In this document: in pieces, positions 1-5,388 of the stretch
Position numbering within the stretch: the first letter of the stretch is position 1
Layout: each line of letters opens with the position of its first letter
NCBI GenBank assembly: GCA_046705285.1
Contig: JBJKQK010000105.1
Span: forward strand, 1-5,388
From: SCRD01 sp046705285
GTDB taxonomy: Bacteria > Acidobacteriota > Terriglobia > UBA7540
Direction of reading: 5' to 3'
Length of the DNA: 5,388 bases
The notes under the pieces: generated by a model
Told to the model about the DNA's origin: nothing
What the model saw: only the letters and a program-made list of their open reading frames with translations
The model's database searches: none
Position numbers and translations under genes: made by a program

Positions 1-772
1 GCTGCGCCTTGCGGTCATCTTTCTGACTGAGGTAGCGATCGTAGTTGCCCGAATAGAAGTAGGCGCGCCGATTCCAGATTTCCAGAATCTTGTTGACCGT
101 CACATCCAGAAAATAGCGGTCGTGCGAAACCAGGACAAAAGCGTGCGGATAGCTGGCAAGGTACTGCTCCAGCCAGTTGCGGGCTTCGAGGTCCAGGTGA
201 TTGGTGGGCTCATCGAGCAGCAGCAAGTTCGGCTTGATCAGCAGGAGCTTAGCCAGCGCAATCCGCATCTGCCAGCCGCCTGAAAACTCCTGCGTCGGGC
301 GCTCCTGTTCCTCACGCGAAAATCCCAAGCCATTGAGCACGGCTCCCACCTGCGCTTCAAGCGAATAGCCGTCGCGCAACTGGAACTCCGTCTCCAGGCT
401 GTGGTAGCGCTCAGTTACGCGCTCGTATTCTTCACCCGCAGGATCAAGTTCGGCCATCTGGTGCGTGAGGGCTTCGATCTCCTTTTCCATTTGGATCAGA
501 TCCCCAAACACCGAAAGGCACTCTTCAAGCACGCTGCGGCCGGCGAGCGCAAGACCGTCCTGCGGAAGGTATCCGCGCGTGATGCCCTTGGCAGCGGAGA
601 GCGTTCCGTCGTCAAGAGGTTCGAGTCCGGCAAGTACCTTCAACAAGGTCGACTTGCCCGTTCCATTGCCGCCCACCAGTCCAATGCGATCGCCGGGCGT
701 CAGCAGCCAGTCGAGGCCTTCGAACAGTAATTTGGAGCCGATTTGCTTTCCGGCCGAAGTCAGTTGGATCAT
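1..772 (-). CDS. ABC-F family ATP-binding protein, N-terminal part (cut by window edge)
   Basis: About 257 residues read on the minus strand from ATG (772-770); the gene runs off the left edge. ABC-F proteins are soluble, cytoplasmic, tandem-ATPase translation factors that bind the ribosomal E site (EttA/Uup type); some confer antibiotic resistance. The first ABC domain is complete: Walker A GGNGTGKST at residues 34-42, Q-loop Gln71, signature FSGGW at 163-167, Walker B plus D-loop LLLLDEPTNHLD at 183-194, and H-switch SHDRYF at 216-221. The antiparallel segment between Q-loop and signature (about 90-160) is charged and helical. After the H-switch comes YFYSGNYDRYLSQK, the usual entry into the inter-domain linker. 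The absence of transmembrane segments and the DEPTNHLD motif fit ABC-F rather than a transporter ATPase. An in-frame TGA at 784-782 fixes the ATG as the first usable start. No strong Shine-Dalgarno is seen. The subtype cannot be decided without the second domain. It diverges from the sugar operon and is probably unrelated to it. Confidence 0.94.
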   Translation of the reverse strand, partial: MIQLTSAGKQIGSKLLFEGLDWLLTPGDRIGLVGGNGTGKSTLLKVLAGLEPLDDGTLSAAKGITRGYLPQDGLALAGRSVLEECLSVFGDLIQMEKEIEALTHQMAELDPAGEEYERVTERYHSLETEFQLRDGYSLEAQVGAVLNGLGFSREEQERPTQEFSGGWQMRIALAKLLLIKPNLLLLDEPTNHLDLEARNWLEQYLASYPHAFVLVSHDRYFLDVTVNKILEIWNRRAYFYSGNYDRYLSQKDDRKAQ

Positions 773-829
773 AGCCAGGTCTCAGGCACACCGCCCCACG
801 CGTCGCACAGATAAATTTGCCTTCTCTTT

Positions 830-838
830 AATATAGCA
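830..838 (-). promoter_or_regulatory. Putative extended -10 promoter element for ABC-F gene
   Basis: Read on the minus strand this is TGCTATATT: the TGn extension followed by TATATT, five of six matches to the sigma-70 consensus TATAAT. Transcription would begin near 823, giving a leader of roughly 50 bases before the ABC-F ATG at 772. No recognisable -35 hexamer lies 16-18 bases upstream (about 852-858), which is common for extended -10 promoters. Supported by motif and position only. Confidence 0.38.
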
Positions 839-844
839 GCCCAC

Positions 845-887
845 GAACAGACGGCCGGGCCTCAACCTCCTGCGCGCCGTCTTGTTC
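845..887. repeat. Interrupted 11-bp inverted repeat upstream of ABC-F promoter
   Basis: The left arm GAACAGACGGC (845-855) pairs with the right arm GCCGTCTTGTTC (876-887), eleven base pairs with one bulged T at 882 or 883. The arms are 20 bases apart. Neither strand has a T-run after the stem, so it does not look like an intrinsic terminator. It covers the expected -35 zone of the putative ABC-F promoter, so it could be a regulator's operator. As RNA from a more upstream start it could also fold; read on the minus strand the loop holds AGGAGG (871-866), which has no properly spaced start codon after it. The pairing is seen directly; the role is inferred. Confidence 0.45.
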
Positions 888-1032
888 CAGAAAGCTGCCG
901 GCGAAATCATAGGGAATATGTTACCGACCACTACATCCTATCCCTGGCAAATATTGAAAACTTATGAGTGATTATGGTCAAAGCAATCAGGACTTATGTT
1001 GACTGGCAAGTGCATGGGCGTGTAGGTTAAAC

Positions 1033-1037
1033 GAGGA
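1033..1037 (+). promoter_or_regulatory. Shine-Dalgarno-like sequence in operon leader
   Basis: GAGGA sits 3 bases before an ATG (1041) and 8 bases before an in-frame upstream TTG (1046) of the isomerase gene. The preferred isomerase start at 1115 has no ribosome binding site of its own, so this element decides whether the gene is read from TTG 1046 or reached by reinitiation after a leader peptide. Confidence 0.45.
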
Positions 1038-1040
1038 AAG

Positions 1041-1109
1041 ATGATTTGTCCGCAGCCCGTATTGCCACAAGCCTCATGGTGTGGCGATGCAGGGTTGTGC
1101 CCGGGTTAA
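1041..1109 (+). CDS. Possible 22-residue leader peptide ahead of the isomerase gene
   Basis: ATG at 1041 follows GAGGAAAG directly and opens 22 codons ending in TAA at 1107-1109, only 5 bases before the ATG (1115) chosen for the isomerase. The peptide begins MICPQPVLPQ and contains three Cys, four Pro and one Trp. It has no run of a single amino acid that would suggest classical attenuation. The arrangement suits termination-reinitiation coupling, because the isomerase start lacks its own binding site. The spacing from GAGGA to this ATG is short, and the alternative is that the same site serves TTG 1046 in the isomerase frame. It could be chance. Confidence 0.25.
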   Translation: MICPQPVLPQASWCGDAGLCPG

Positions 1110-1114
1110 ATCAA

Positions 1115-1669
1115 ATGATACCTCAATTAAAAGTTAATCTATCCAACGGAGAAATCTCCGGCCCATTGATTCAAGAAACCTTTCGAACGGTGGGGGACAT
1201 GGAAGGCTACTACCGCGACGAACACGCGCGGCAGAAACTTGACCCGGAGAAGGTGGTTTACCGCGTGCAGGCCTTTCTTCCTCATAAGGAAGGAGAAGAA
1301 GGCGGACTGTTTTTCGGAAATACTTTTATCGAACCCGGATTGGTCGGTGACGAATACTTCATGACCAAAGGGCACTTTCATCGCAACCGGAACCGAAGCG
1401 AGTATTACGTTACTGTCGCGGGCAGCGGTGCTTTGATTCTCATGGATGAAAGCCGGAAGACAGTTTTCGAGCCGATGCAACCCGGCTCAGTTCATTACAT
1501 ACCTTTCAATGTGGCTCATCGAGTAGCCAATATCGGTGACACCGTCCTTTCATTTCTGGCTTGCTGGCCGAGCGACGCCGGACACGACTACGGCACGATT
1601 GCAACCAGGGGTTTCGGTGCCAGGCTTCGAAAACTCAATGGCGTTGCCACGCTGGTGGAGGAACGGTGA
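1115..1669 (+). CDS. Cupin-type glucose-6-phosphate isomerase (cPGI)
   Basis: 184 residues. Cupin PGIs (the family first known from Pyrococcus furiosus, COG2140) interconvert glucose-6-phosphate and fructose-6-phosphate with a bound metal, and are unrelated to classical PGI. Visible here: FFGNTFIEPG (66-75), EYFMTKGHFH (80-89), the Glu of RNRSEYY at 96, PFNVAHRV (130-137), and DAGHDYGTI (154-162). The metal ligands are therefore His87, His89, Glu96 and His135, each one residue from the P. furiosus ligands 88, 90, 97 and 136. That register and the match in length (189 residues there) are why I chose ATG 1115. A longer reading from TTG 1046 adds 23 residues that look unlike the family, but it has a better-placed ribosome binding site. 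The Tyr found before the last His in P. furiosus (PPYWAH) is Asn here. It is the first gene of the operon and its stop overlaps the next start by four bases (GTGA). Family is certain; the preferred substrate is not proven. Confidence 0.92.
   Translation: MIPQLKVNLSNGEISGPLIQETFRTVGDMEGYYRDEHARQKLDPEKVVYRVQAFLPHKEGEEGGLFFGNTFIEPGLVGDEYFMTKGHFHRNRNRSEYYVTVAGSGALILMDESRKTVFEPMQPGSVHYIPFNVAHRVANIGDTVLSFLACWPSDAGHDYGTIATRGFGARLRKLNGVATLVEER
1657..1662 (+). promoter_or_regulatory. Ribosome binding site of the ROK gene
   Basis: GGAGGA lies inside the last codons of the upstream isomerase, three bases before GTG 1666. It is the strongest Shine-Dalgarno in the operon and supports GTG as the true start, rather than an in-frame ATG at 1561 that would overlap the isomerase by over 100 bases. 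Confidence 0.7.
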
Positions 1670-2607
1670 AGGCTCTGACCGTGGATCTGGGCGGAAGCCA
1701 CCCGACCTGTGCGCTGGTCGAAGATCGAGCAATCCTCCGCACAAAGACTCTGGCGACAGACGGGGCCAAAGGGCTGGCTCCGGCACTCCCGCTGCTGGCA
1801 GATGCCTTACGGACCATCATGGATGAAGCCAACACCAAGCCTTCCGAATGCAAGGGGTTGGCCTTCTGCTTCTGTGGACTTGCTGACCACGCGCACGCCC
1901 GGGTCGCCTCGACCAATTCCAAGTACGACGATGCGCCCCAACTGGACCTGCCCGGATGGTGCGAGAAAGCGCTTGGGGTTCGCTTTGAAATTGAGAACGA
2001 CGCCCGAATGGCGCTGCTGGGCGAGTGGTATGCCGGTGCGGCGCGAGGGTTTGACGATGTTGTGATGATTACACTGGGCACGGGAATCGGCGGCGCCGCG
2101 ATGATTCAGGGACGGCTCCTGCGCGGCAAGCATGCTCAGGCGGGATGTCTGGGCGGTCACCTTCCTGTACTTTTCAATGGACGCCGGTGCACCTGTGGGG
2201 CCATTGGCTGTGCTGAAGCCGAAGCCTCCGGATGGTCATTACCGGAAATTTGCCGTGCCACCGAGGGGTTCAGTTCCAGCCCGCTCTCGAAGGAAGACCT
2301 GATTACCTTTGAGAGATTGTTCCATTACGCGGGGGCCGGAGATCGCGTGGCAGTCGAGGTTCGGGACCGCTGCCTGACGGTCTGGGGAACAGCCACCGTT
2401 GGCCTGATCCATGCCTACGATCCGGAAGTGGTTGTTTTTGGGGGCGGTGTAATGAAGAGCGCTTCCGTCATCATTCCGTTCATCCAGGATTACGTTAATC
2501 AGCATGCCTGGACGCCGTGGGGGAAAGTAAGCATTCGCGGTGCGGAACTGGGTAACCAGGCGGCGCTGCTTGGGGCAGTTCCGTTACTGCAAGGTCAGGC
2601 CGACTGA
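1666..2607 (+). CDS. ROK-family sugar kinase
   Basis: 313 residues, usual for single-domain ROK kinases; there is no N-terminal helix-turn-helix, so it is not a NagC/XylR-type repressor. ROK kinases phosphorylate hexoses, typically at O6, using ATP in the cytoplasm. Visible: phosphate-1 motif VDLGGS (6-11), catalytic Asp112 in ENDARMALLGEW (110-121), phosphate-2 region TLGTGIGG (136-143), zinc site His165, Cys175, Cys177 and Cys182 in GH...CTCGAIGC, and adenosine motif FGGGV (258-262). GTG is the start because of the ribosome binding site and because the DxGG motif then falls at residue 7. Oddity: the usual sugar-contacting Glu of the ExGH motif appears as Leu162 (LGGH), so the substrate may not be glucose. 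It overlaps the isomerase before it by four bases and the next gene by one (TGATG). Substrate candidates are glucose, mannose, fructose or an uncommon hexose; the neighbours favour something ending as fructose-6-P. A non-catalytic role is possible but the Asp is intact. Confidence 0.9.
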   Translation: MKALTVDLGGSHPTCALVEDRAILRTKTLATDGAKGLAPALPLLADALRTIMDEANTKPSECKGLAFCFCGLADHAHARVASTNSKYDDAPQLDLPGWCEKALGVRFEIENDARMALLGEWYAGAARGFDDVVMITLGTGIGGAAMIQGRLLRGKHAQAGCLGGHLPVLFNGRRCTCGAIGCAEAEASGWSLPEICRATEGFSSSPLSKEDLITFERLFHYAGAGDRVAVEVRDRCLTVWGTATVGLIHAYDPEVVVFGGGVMKSASVIIPFIQDYVNQHAWTPWGKVSIRGAELGNQAALLGAVPLLQGQAD

Positions 2608-4343
2608 TGAAACTTCAATCTACCTACGACAAGTATCCCAGTGTCAACATCAGTTCTTCTTCCGGGGACTGTGCGGTGGGGTGGGCTGCCGTGGCGGAGC
2701 GCCTCCGGGATTGCAAACAGGGCGTTCTTTGCGTCGAGTGCTACCCCGGTGCATTTGTCGATGAAATCGAGCAGGGGATCGTGAAGACGCTTCAGCCGTC
2801 ACAAGTCTTCCGAACAAGCGAATGCCTGAAACCACCCCAGGAAGTGGACGCCATGCTGGCCCCCTATCTGGGCGATGATCCGGTCTTCGGCCGGATGAAC
2901 GGGATCGAAATCAGTGACTTTTTTGACCCGAAGAAGTTTCAGTCCATGCGTGAGCAGGTTAGAAAGGAGCGAGGTCCCATCCTTGTCATCGGAACCGGCG
3001 CTTCGCTGCTTGCGTCTGAAGCCGATGTCCTCATCTACGCAGATATGGCGCGATGGGAAATCCAGGCTCGCCAAAGGAACAACGAAATCCCCAATCTTGG
3101 TGCAGAGAACTATAAAGAGCGGGCGTCGTTGAAGTACAAGCGGGCGTTCTTTGTGGACTGGCGCGCGGCGGACCGGCTCAAGAAGCGTCTGATGCCGAGG
3201 ATGGACTTTCTGCTCGACACCAATGACCGGGAGAATCCCAAACTGATCGCCGGCGATCTCTTCCGCCGCTCCCTGGAAGCTGTAGCAAAACGCCCTTTTC
3301 GCGTGGTGCCATTCTTCGATCCGGGACCGTGGGGTGGGGAGTGGATGCGCCGGGTCATCGGTCTTTCTGACGAGCCGCCCAATTTCGCCTGGTGTTTCGA
3401 CTGCGTGCCGGAGGAAAACAGTCTCCTGCTCGGCTTGGGCGGCACTCAGGTAGAGATTCCCGCCATCGATCTGGTCTTCTCTCATCCGCGGGAACTGCTG
3501 GGCGAGGCCGTGCACGGGCGCTTCGGCACGGAATTCCCCATCCGCTTCGACCTGCTTGACACCATCGAGGGCGGCAATCTCTCTCTGCAGGTGCATCCGC
3601 TGACCGAATACATTCAGGACAAGTTCGGAATGCATTACACCCAGGACGAGAGCTATTACATGCTGGATGCGGGCGATGACGCAGTCGTTTATCTGGGCCT
3701 GAAAGAGGATATTAGGCCGACGGAGATGCTCCAGGCCCTGGAGGGGGCGCAGGAGGGTGGTACGCCGTTTCCCGCCGAGCGGTTCGTGAATCAGTGGCCT
3801 GTTAAGAAGCACGACCACGTCCTGATTCCGGCCGGAACGGTTCACTGCTCCGGCAGAAACTCGATGGTGCTTGAGATCAGCGCCACCCCTTATATTTTTA
3901 CCTTCAAGCTGTGGGACTGGGGCAGGCTGGGTCTGGATGGCCGGCCGAGGCCCGTACATATCGAGCACGGCAAAGAAAATATCCAGTGGTATCGAAAGAC
4001 GGAGTGGGTTCGAAAGAATCTGATAAACCACAAAACCACAATTGCCTCGGGCGAGGGATGGTCCGAAGAACGGACCGGACTGCACGAACGCGAGTTCATT
4101 GAAACGCGCCGTCACTGGTTCACAGGAAAAGTGGAACATGATACCGGCGGCGGGGTGAACGTGCTGAACCTGGTGGAAGGGCCTGAGATTGTGGTGGAAA
4201 GCCCCGAGGGCGCCTTCGAGCCTTATGTCGTTCACTATGCGGAGACCTTCATCGTGCCGGCGGCGGTTGGGCGATACACGGTTCGGCCGACCGGGCCGGG
4301 CCGCTGCGGCACCGTCAAAGCCTACGTCAGGTCGAACCCATGA
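2607..4343 (+). CDS. Two-domain class I mannose-6-phosphate isomerase
   Basis: 578 residues. Class I phosphomannose isomerases interconvert mannose-6-P and fructose-6-P with a zinc ion in a cupin fold; here the enzyme part follows a long N-terminal domain. Residues about 1-225 resemble a nucleoside-kinase-like alpha/beta domain: VECYPGAF (43-50), ILVIGTGASLL (125-135), IYADMARWEIQARQR (143-157), KYKRAFFVDWR (176-186), but no Walker A motif is visible. The isomerase part begins near PFRVVPFFDPGPWGGEW (230-246). It contains FPIRFDLLDT (310-319), LSLQVHP (325-331), QDESYYMLD (346-354), LIPAGTVHCSG (406-416) and FTFKLWDWGR (431-440). By family analogy the zinc ligands are Gln328, His330, Glu348 and His413. 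This matches a known family of roughly 570-600 residues annotated as class I PMI, so the fusion itself is not new. ATG 2607 gives the expected family N-terminus; the ribosome binding site is weak (AGG at 2597-2599). Start and stop overlap both neighbours, by one and four bases. Confidence 0.91.
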   Translation: MKLQSTYDKYPSVNISSSSGDCAVGWAAVAERLRDCKQGVLCVECYPGAFVDEIEQGIVKTLQPSQVFRTSECLKPPQEVDAMLAPYLGDDPVFGRMNGIEISDFFDPKKFQSMREQVRKERGPILVIGTGASLLASEADVLIYADMARWEIQARQRNNEIPNLGAENYKERASLKYKRAFFVDWRAADRLKKRLMPRMDFLLDTNDRENPKLIAGDLFRRSLEAVAKRPFRVVPFFDPGPWGGEWMRRVIGLSDEPPNFAWCFDCVPEENSLLLGLGGTQVEIPAIDLVFSHPRELLGEAVHGRFGTEFPIRFDLLDTIEGGNLSLQVHPLTEYIQDKFGMHYTQDESYYMLDAGDDAVVYLGLKEDIRPTEMLQALEGAQEGGTPFPAERFVNQWPVKKHDHVLIPAGTVHCSGRNSMVLEISATPYIFTFKLWDWGRLGLDGRPRPVHIEHGKENIQWYRKTEWVRKNLINHKTTIASGEGWSEERTGLHEREFIETRRHWFTGKVEHDTGGGVNVLNLVEGPEIVVESPEGAFEPYVVHYAETFIVPAAVGRYTVRPTGPGRCGTVKAYVRSNP

Positions 4344-5140
4344 GTTTTGATCCAGGCATCAGCGTCGAGACTATCCGCAACCCGATGGGGTTTCGGTTTG
4401 GACCGGGAGTATTCGGTCCGGAGCCGGAATACAGGCGTCTCGATGCAATTCGTTCGAGTCTGAGCGATCCTGCCTGCAGCGGGCCCGATCCGGTGTATGC
4501 CATTGCCATGGATGTTGGTAAGAAAGAACACCTGCCAGAACTCAAATCAAGGATGCTGCTCCTGGGGCTGGTCACATTCGCCGCCGGACGTCTCGGCAAA
4601 GAACCCGTCCGCAGCCAGGGCCATGTCCATCGCGTGTCAAGCCACAGCGGATGGGCACCCCCGGAGTTGTACGAAATCTGGAGTGGCCGCGCGGTGATCT
4701 ACATGCAGGAATATGCCGCAGACAATCCCGGCCGCTGCTTTGCCGTGGAGGCCGGGCCGGGCGAGGTTGTCGTGGTTCCTCCAGGGTGGGCTCATGCAAC
4801 CATCAGCGCTGATCCCGAACAGCCGATGACCTTCGCTGCGTGGTGTGACCGTGAGTATGGCTTTCTATACGATGAGGTGCGGGCGCGTGGCGGGCTGGCC
4901 TGGTACCCGTTGCTCGGACAGGATGGAAAGCTCGAGTGGCAGGCGAATCCGCACTATGCTCAGGGTGAACTGCACCATGGCCCGCCGCGGGATTACAGGG
5001 ACCTCGGACTGGACCGCTCCCTGTCGATCTATGCACAGTTTGAAAGAGATCCGTCCTCAGTCCAGTGGGTCTCTGAGCCGGTTCTCATGGAAAAATATTG
5101 GAAGAATTTTGTTCCTTGTCGCCCTGAGGCTACTCTTTGA
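4340..5140 (+). CDS. Second, divergent cPGI-family cupin protein
   Basis: 266 residues, about 80 more than the first isomerase. The central cupin shows SQGHVH (92-97), PPELYEIWSG (107-116), AGPGEVVVVPPGWAHATI (138-155) and FAAWCDREYGFLYDEV (165-180). Likely metal ligands are His95, His97, Glu109 and His152. Three differences from classical cPGI are visible: five extra residues between the second His and the Glu (SSHSGWAP region), Gly149 where P. furiosus PGI has Tyr in PPYWAH, and no GHDYGTI motif after the last His. It also has an N-terminal extension of about 55 residues and a C-terminal extension of about 75 (rich in Tyr, His and Asp, e.g. HYAQGELHHGPP). It starts at ATG 4340, overlapping the PMI stop by four bases, with a weak AGG at 4329-4331. 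It is best described as a glucose-6-phosphate-isomerase-family protein. The substrate could be another aldose/ketose phosphate, or it could be a sensor or partner of the first isomerase. Confidence 0.85.
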   Translation: MSFDPGISVETIRNPMGFRFGPGVFGPEPEYRRLDAIRSSLSDPACSGPDPVYAIAMDVGKKEHLPELKSRMLLLGLVTFAAGRLGKEPVRSQGHVHRVSSHSGWAPPELYEIWSGRAVIYMQEYAADNPGRCFAVEAGPGEVVVVPPGWAHATISADPEQPMTFAAWCDREYGFLYDEVRARGGLAWYPLLGQDGKLEWQANPHYAQGELHHGPPRDYRDLGLDRSLSIYAQFERDPSSVQWVSEPVLMEKYWKNFVPCRPEATL

Positions 5141-5246
5141 TCCTGCCAGACCTGCGGAGCTCGGTGGTCTTTCGACCTGGCACATGCGACAGAACTCGTG
5201 GTATAACTTCCAATTCCCGGTGCAGGCTCACCGCCCGGACTGTGCG

Positions 5247-5388
5247 TTAGCTTTTCGGTTTCTCGTTCGCGCCAAGGATAGGCGCTTCGAGGCGAAGAAC
5301 ATTCTGAATCTGCTCATTCCACACCTGCCAGTCATGTTTTCCCGGTACTTCATAATAGCGGTAGCGAAACCCAAGCTTAGAGAGTAAA
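5247..5388 (-). CDS. Putative esterase (alpha/beta hydrolase), C-terminal end only
   Basis: The last 46 residues of a minus-strand gene ending in TAA (5249-5247); the rest lies beyond the right edge. The segment RYYEVPGKHDWQVWNEQI carries the GxHDWxxW signature seen around the catalytic His near the C-terminus of the putative-esterase family (PF00756: enterochelin esterase, S-formylglutathione hydrolase, CE1 acetyl-xylan/feruloyl esterases). After it come a short amphipathic helix and a charged tail ending in EKPKS. The nucleophile Ser and acidic residue would be off the window, so substrate and presence of a signal peptide cannot be judged. It is convergent with the sugar operon. A link to polysaccharide de-esterification is conceivable but unsupported here. 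Confidence 0.72.
   Translation of the reverse strand, partial: LLSKLGFRYRYYEVPGKHDWQVWNEQIQNVLRLEAPILGANEKPKS

Larger units (their letters stand above)
773..1114. other. Divergent intergenic region between ABC-F gene and isomerase operon
   Basis: This stretch of 342 bases separates two genes transcribed away from each other, so it should hold both promoters. The half near the ABC-F gene carries an extended -10 element and an interrupted inverted repeat (separate entries). The part at about 905-1000 is more AT-rich than the flanking genes. It contains two copies of the heptamer ACTTATG (960-966 and 992-998) and a GTCAA/TTGAC inverted pair (977-981 and 999-1003). A short leader ORF fills most of the last 75 bases. 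I see no tRNA, known riboswitch fold, CRISPR repeat or IS end here. Confidence 0.6.

Noticed and set aside
401..836. Two plus-strand open frames near the left end
   Set aside because: They are antisense to the ABC-F gene or its leader; the minus-strand translation carries Walker A, signature and Walker B motifs in order.
999..1028. TTGACT / TAGGTT as a sigma-70 promoter of the operon
   Set aside because: The -35 is a good match, but the -10 matches only three of six positions at 18-base spacing, and transcription would start on the Shine-Dalgarno at 1033-1037. It is only workable if translation begins at 1115 without that site.
1561..1665. Upstream ATG extension of the ROK gene
   Set aside because: It would overlap the isomerase by more than 100 bases with an Arg-rich, non-family sequence. 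GTG 1666 has GGAGGA just ahead and puts the DxGG motif at the normal position.
2799..4235. Long open frame of 478 codons on the minus strand
   Set aside because: It lies entirely antisense to the class I PMI gene, has no recognisable motif, and long antisense frames are common in GC-rich genes. The plus-strand protein has clear family motifs throughout.
5148..5233. Possible terminator hairpins in the convergent spacer
   Set aside because: AGACC/GGTCT (5148-5152, 5166-5170), GGTC/GACC (5166-5177) and CGGTG/CACCG (5218-5233) are only 4-5 bp stems, and none is followed by a proper T-run on either strand.
4845..5387. Plus-strand open frame overlapping the second cPGI and the right end
   Set aside because: It is out of frame with the cupin gene for its first half, antisense to the esterase end for its second half, and resembles no family.

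Overview
This is a GC-rich bacterial window with short intergenic gaps, stop/start overlaps between neighbouring genes and one GTG start. The proteins resemble what I would expect from a soil or sediment Acidobacteriota-like heterotroph. That placement is a low-confidence impression; nothing here (no rRNA, no marker gene) fixes the phylum.

Layout: (1) Positions 1-772, minus strand, hold the N-terminal part of an ABC-F ATPase, cut by the left edge. (2) Positions 773-1114 form a divergent intergenic region. It carries a good extended -10 element for the ABC-F gene, an 11-bp interrupted inverted repeat just upstream of it, and a short leader ORF with a Shine-Dalgarno-like sequence. (3) Positions 1115-5140, plus strand, are a compact four-gene operon: a cupin-type glucose-6-phosphate isomerase (cPGI), a ROK-family sugar kinase/regulator-like protein, a two-domain class I mannose-6-phosphate isomerase, and a second, longer and divergent cPGI-family protein. 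Neighbouring genes overlap by 4, 1 and 4 bases, so translation is probably coupled. (4) Positions 5141-5246 are a short convergent spacer. (5) Positions 5247-5388, minus strand, hold the C-terminus of an alpha/beta-hydrolase (putative esterase family), cut by the right edge.

How the genes may work together: the ROK protein would phosphorylate a hexose at C6. The cPGI would interconvert glucose-6-P and fructose-6-P, and the class I PMI would interconvert mannose-6-P and fructose-6-P, sending the sugars into glycolysis or towards GDP-mannose precursors. The second cPGI-like protein keeps the metal ligands but lacks other conserved cPGI features, so its substrate may differ. No transporter, glycosidase or transcription factor is visible, so the sugar that feeds the operon is unknown. 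The most unusual aspect is three separate cupin-fold sugar-phosphate isomerases plus one ROK protein in a single overlapping operon, together with a ROK protein whose usual sugar-binding Glu is replaced and a PMI carrying a kinase-like domain with no visible Walker A motif.
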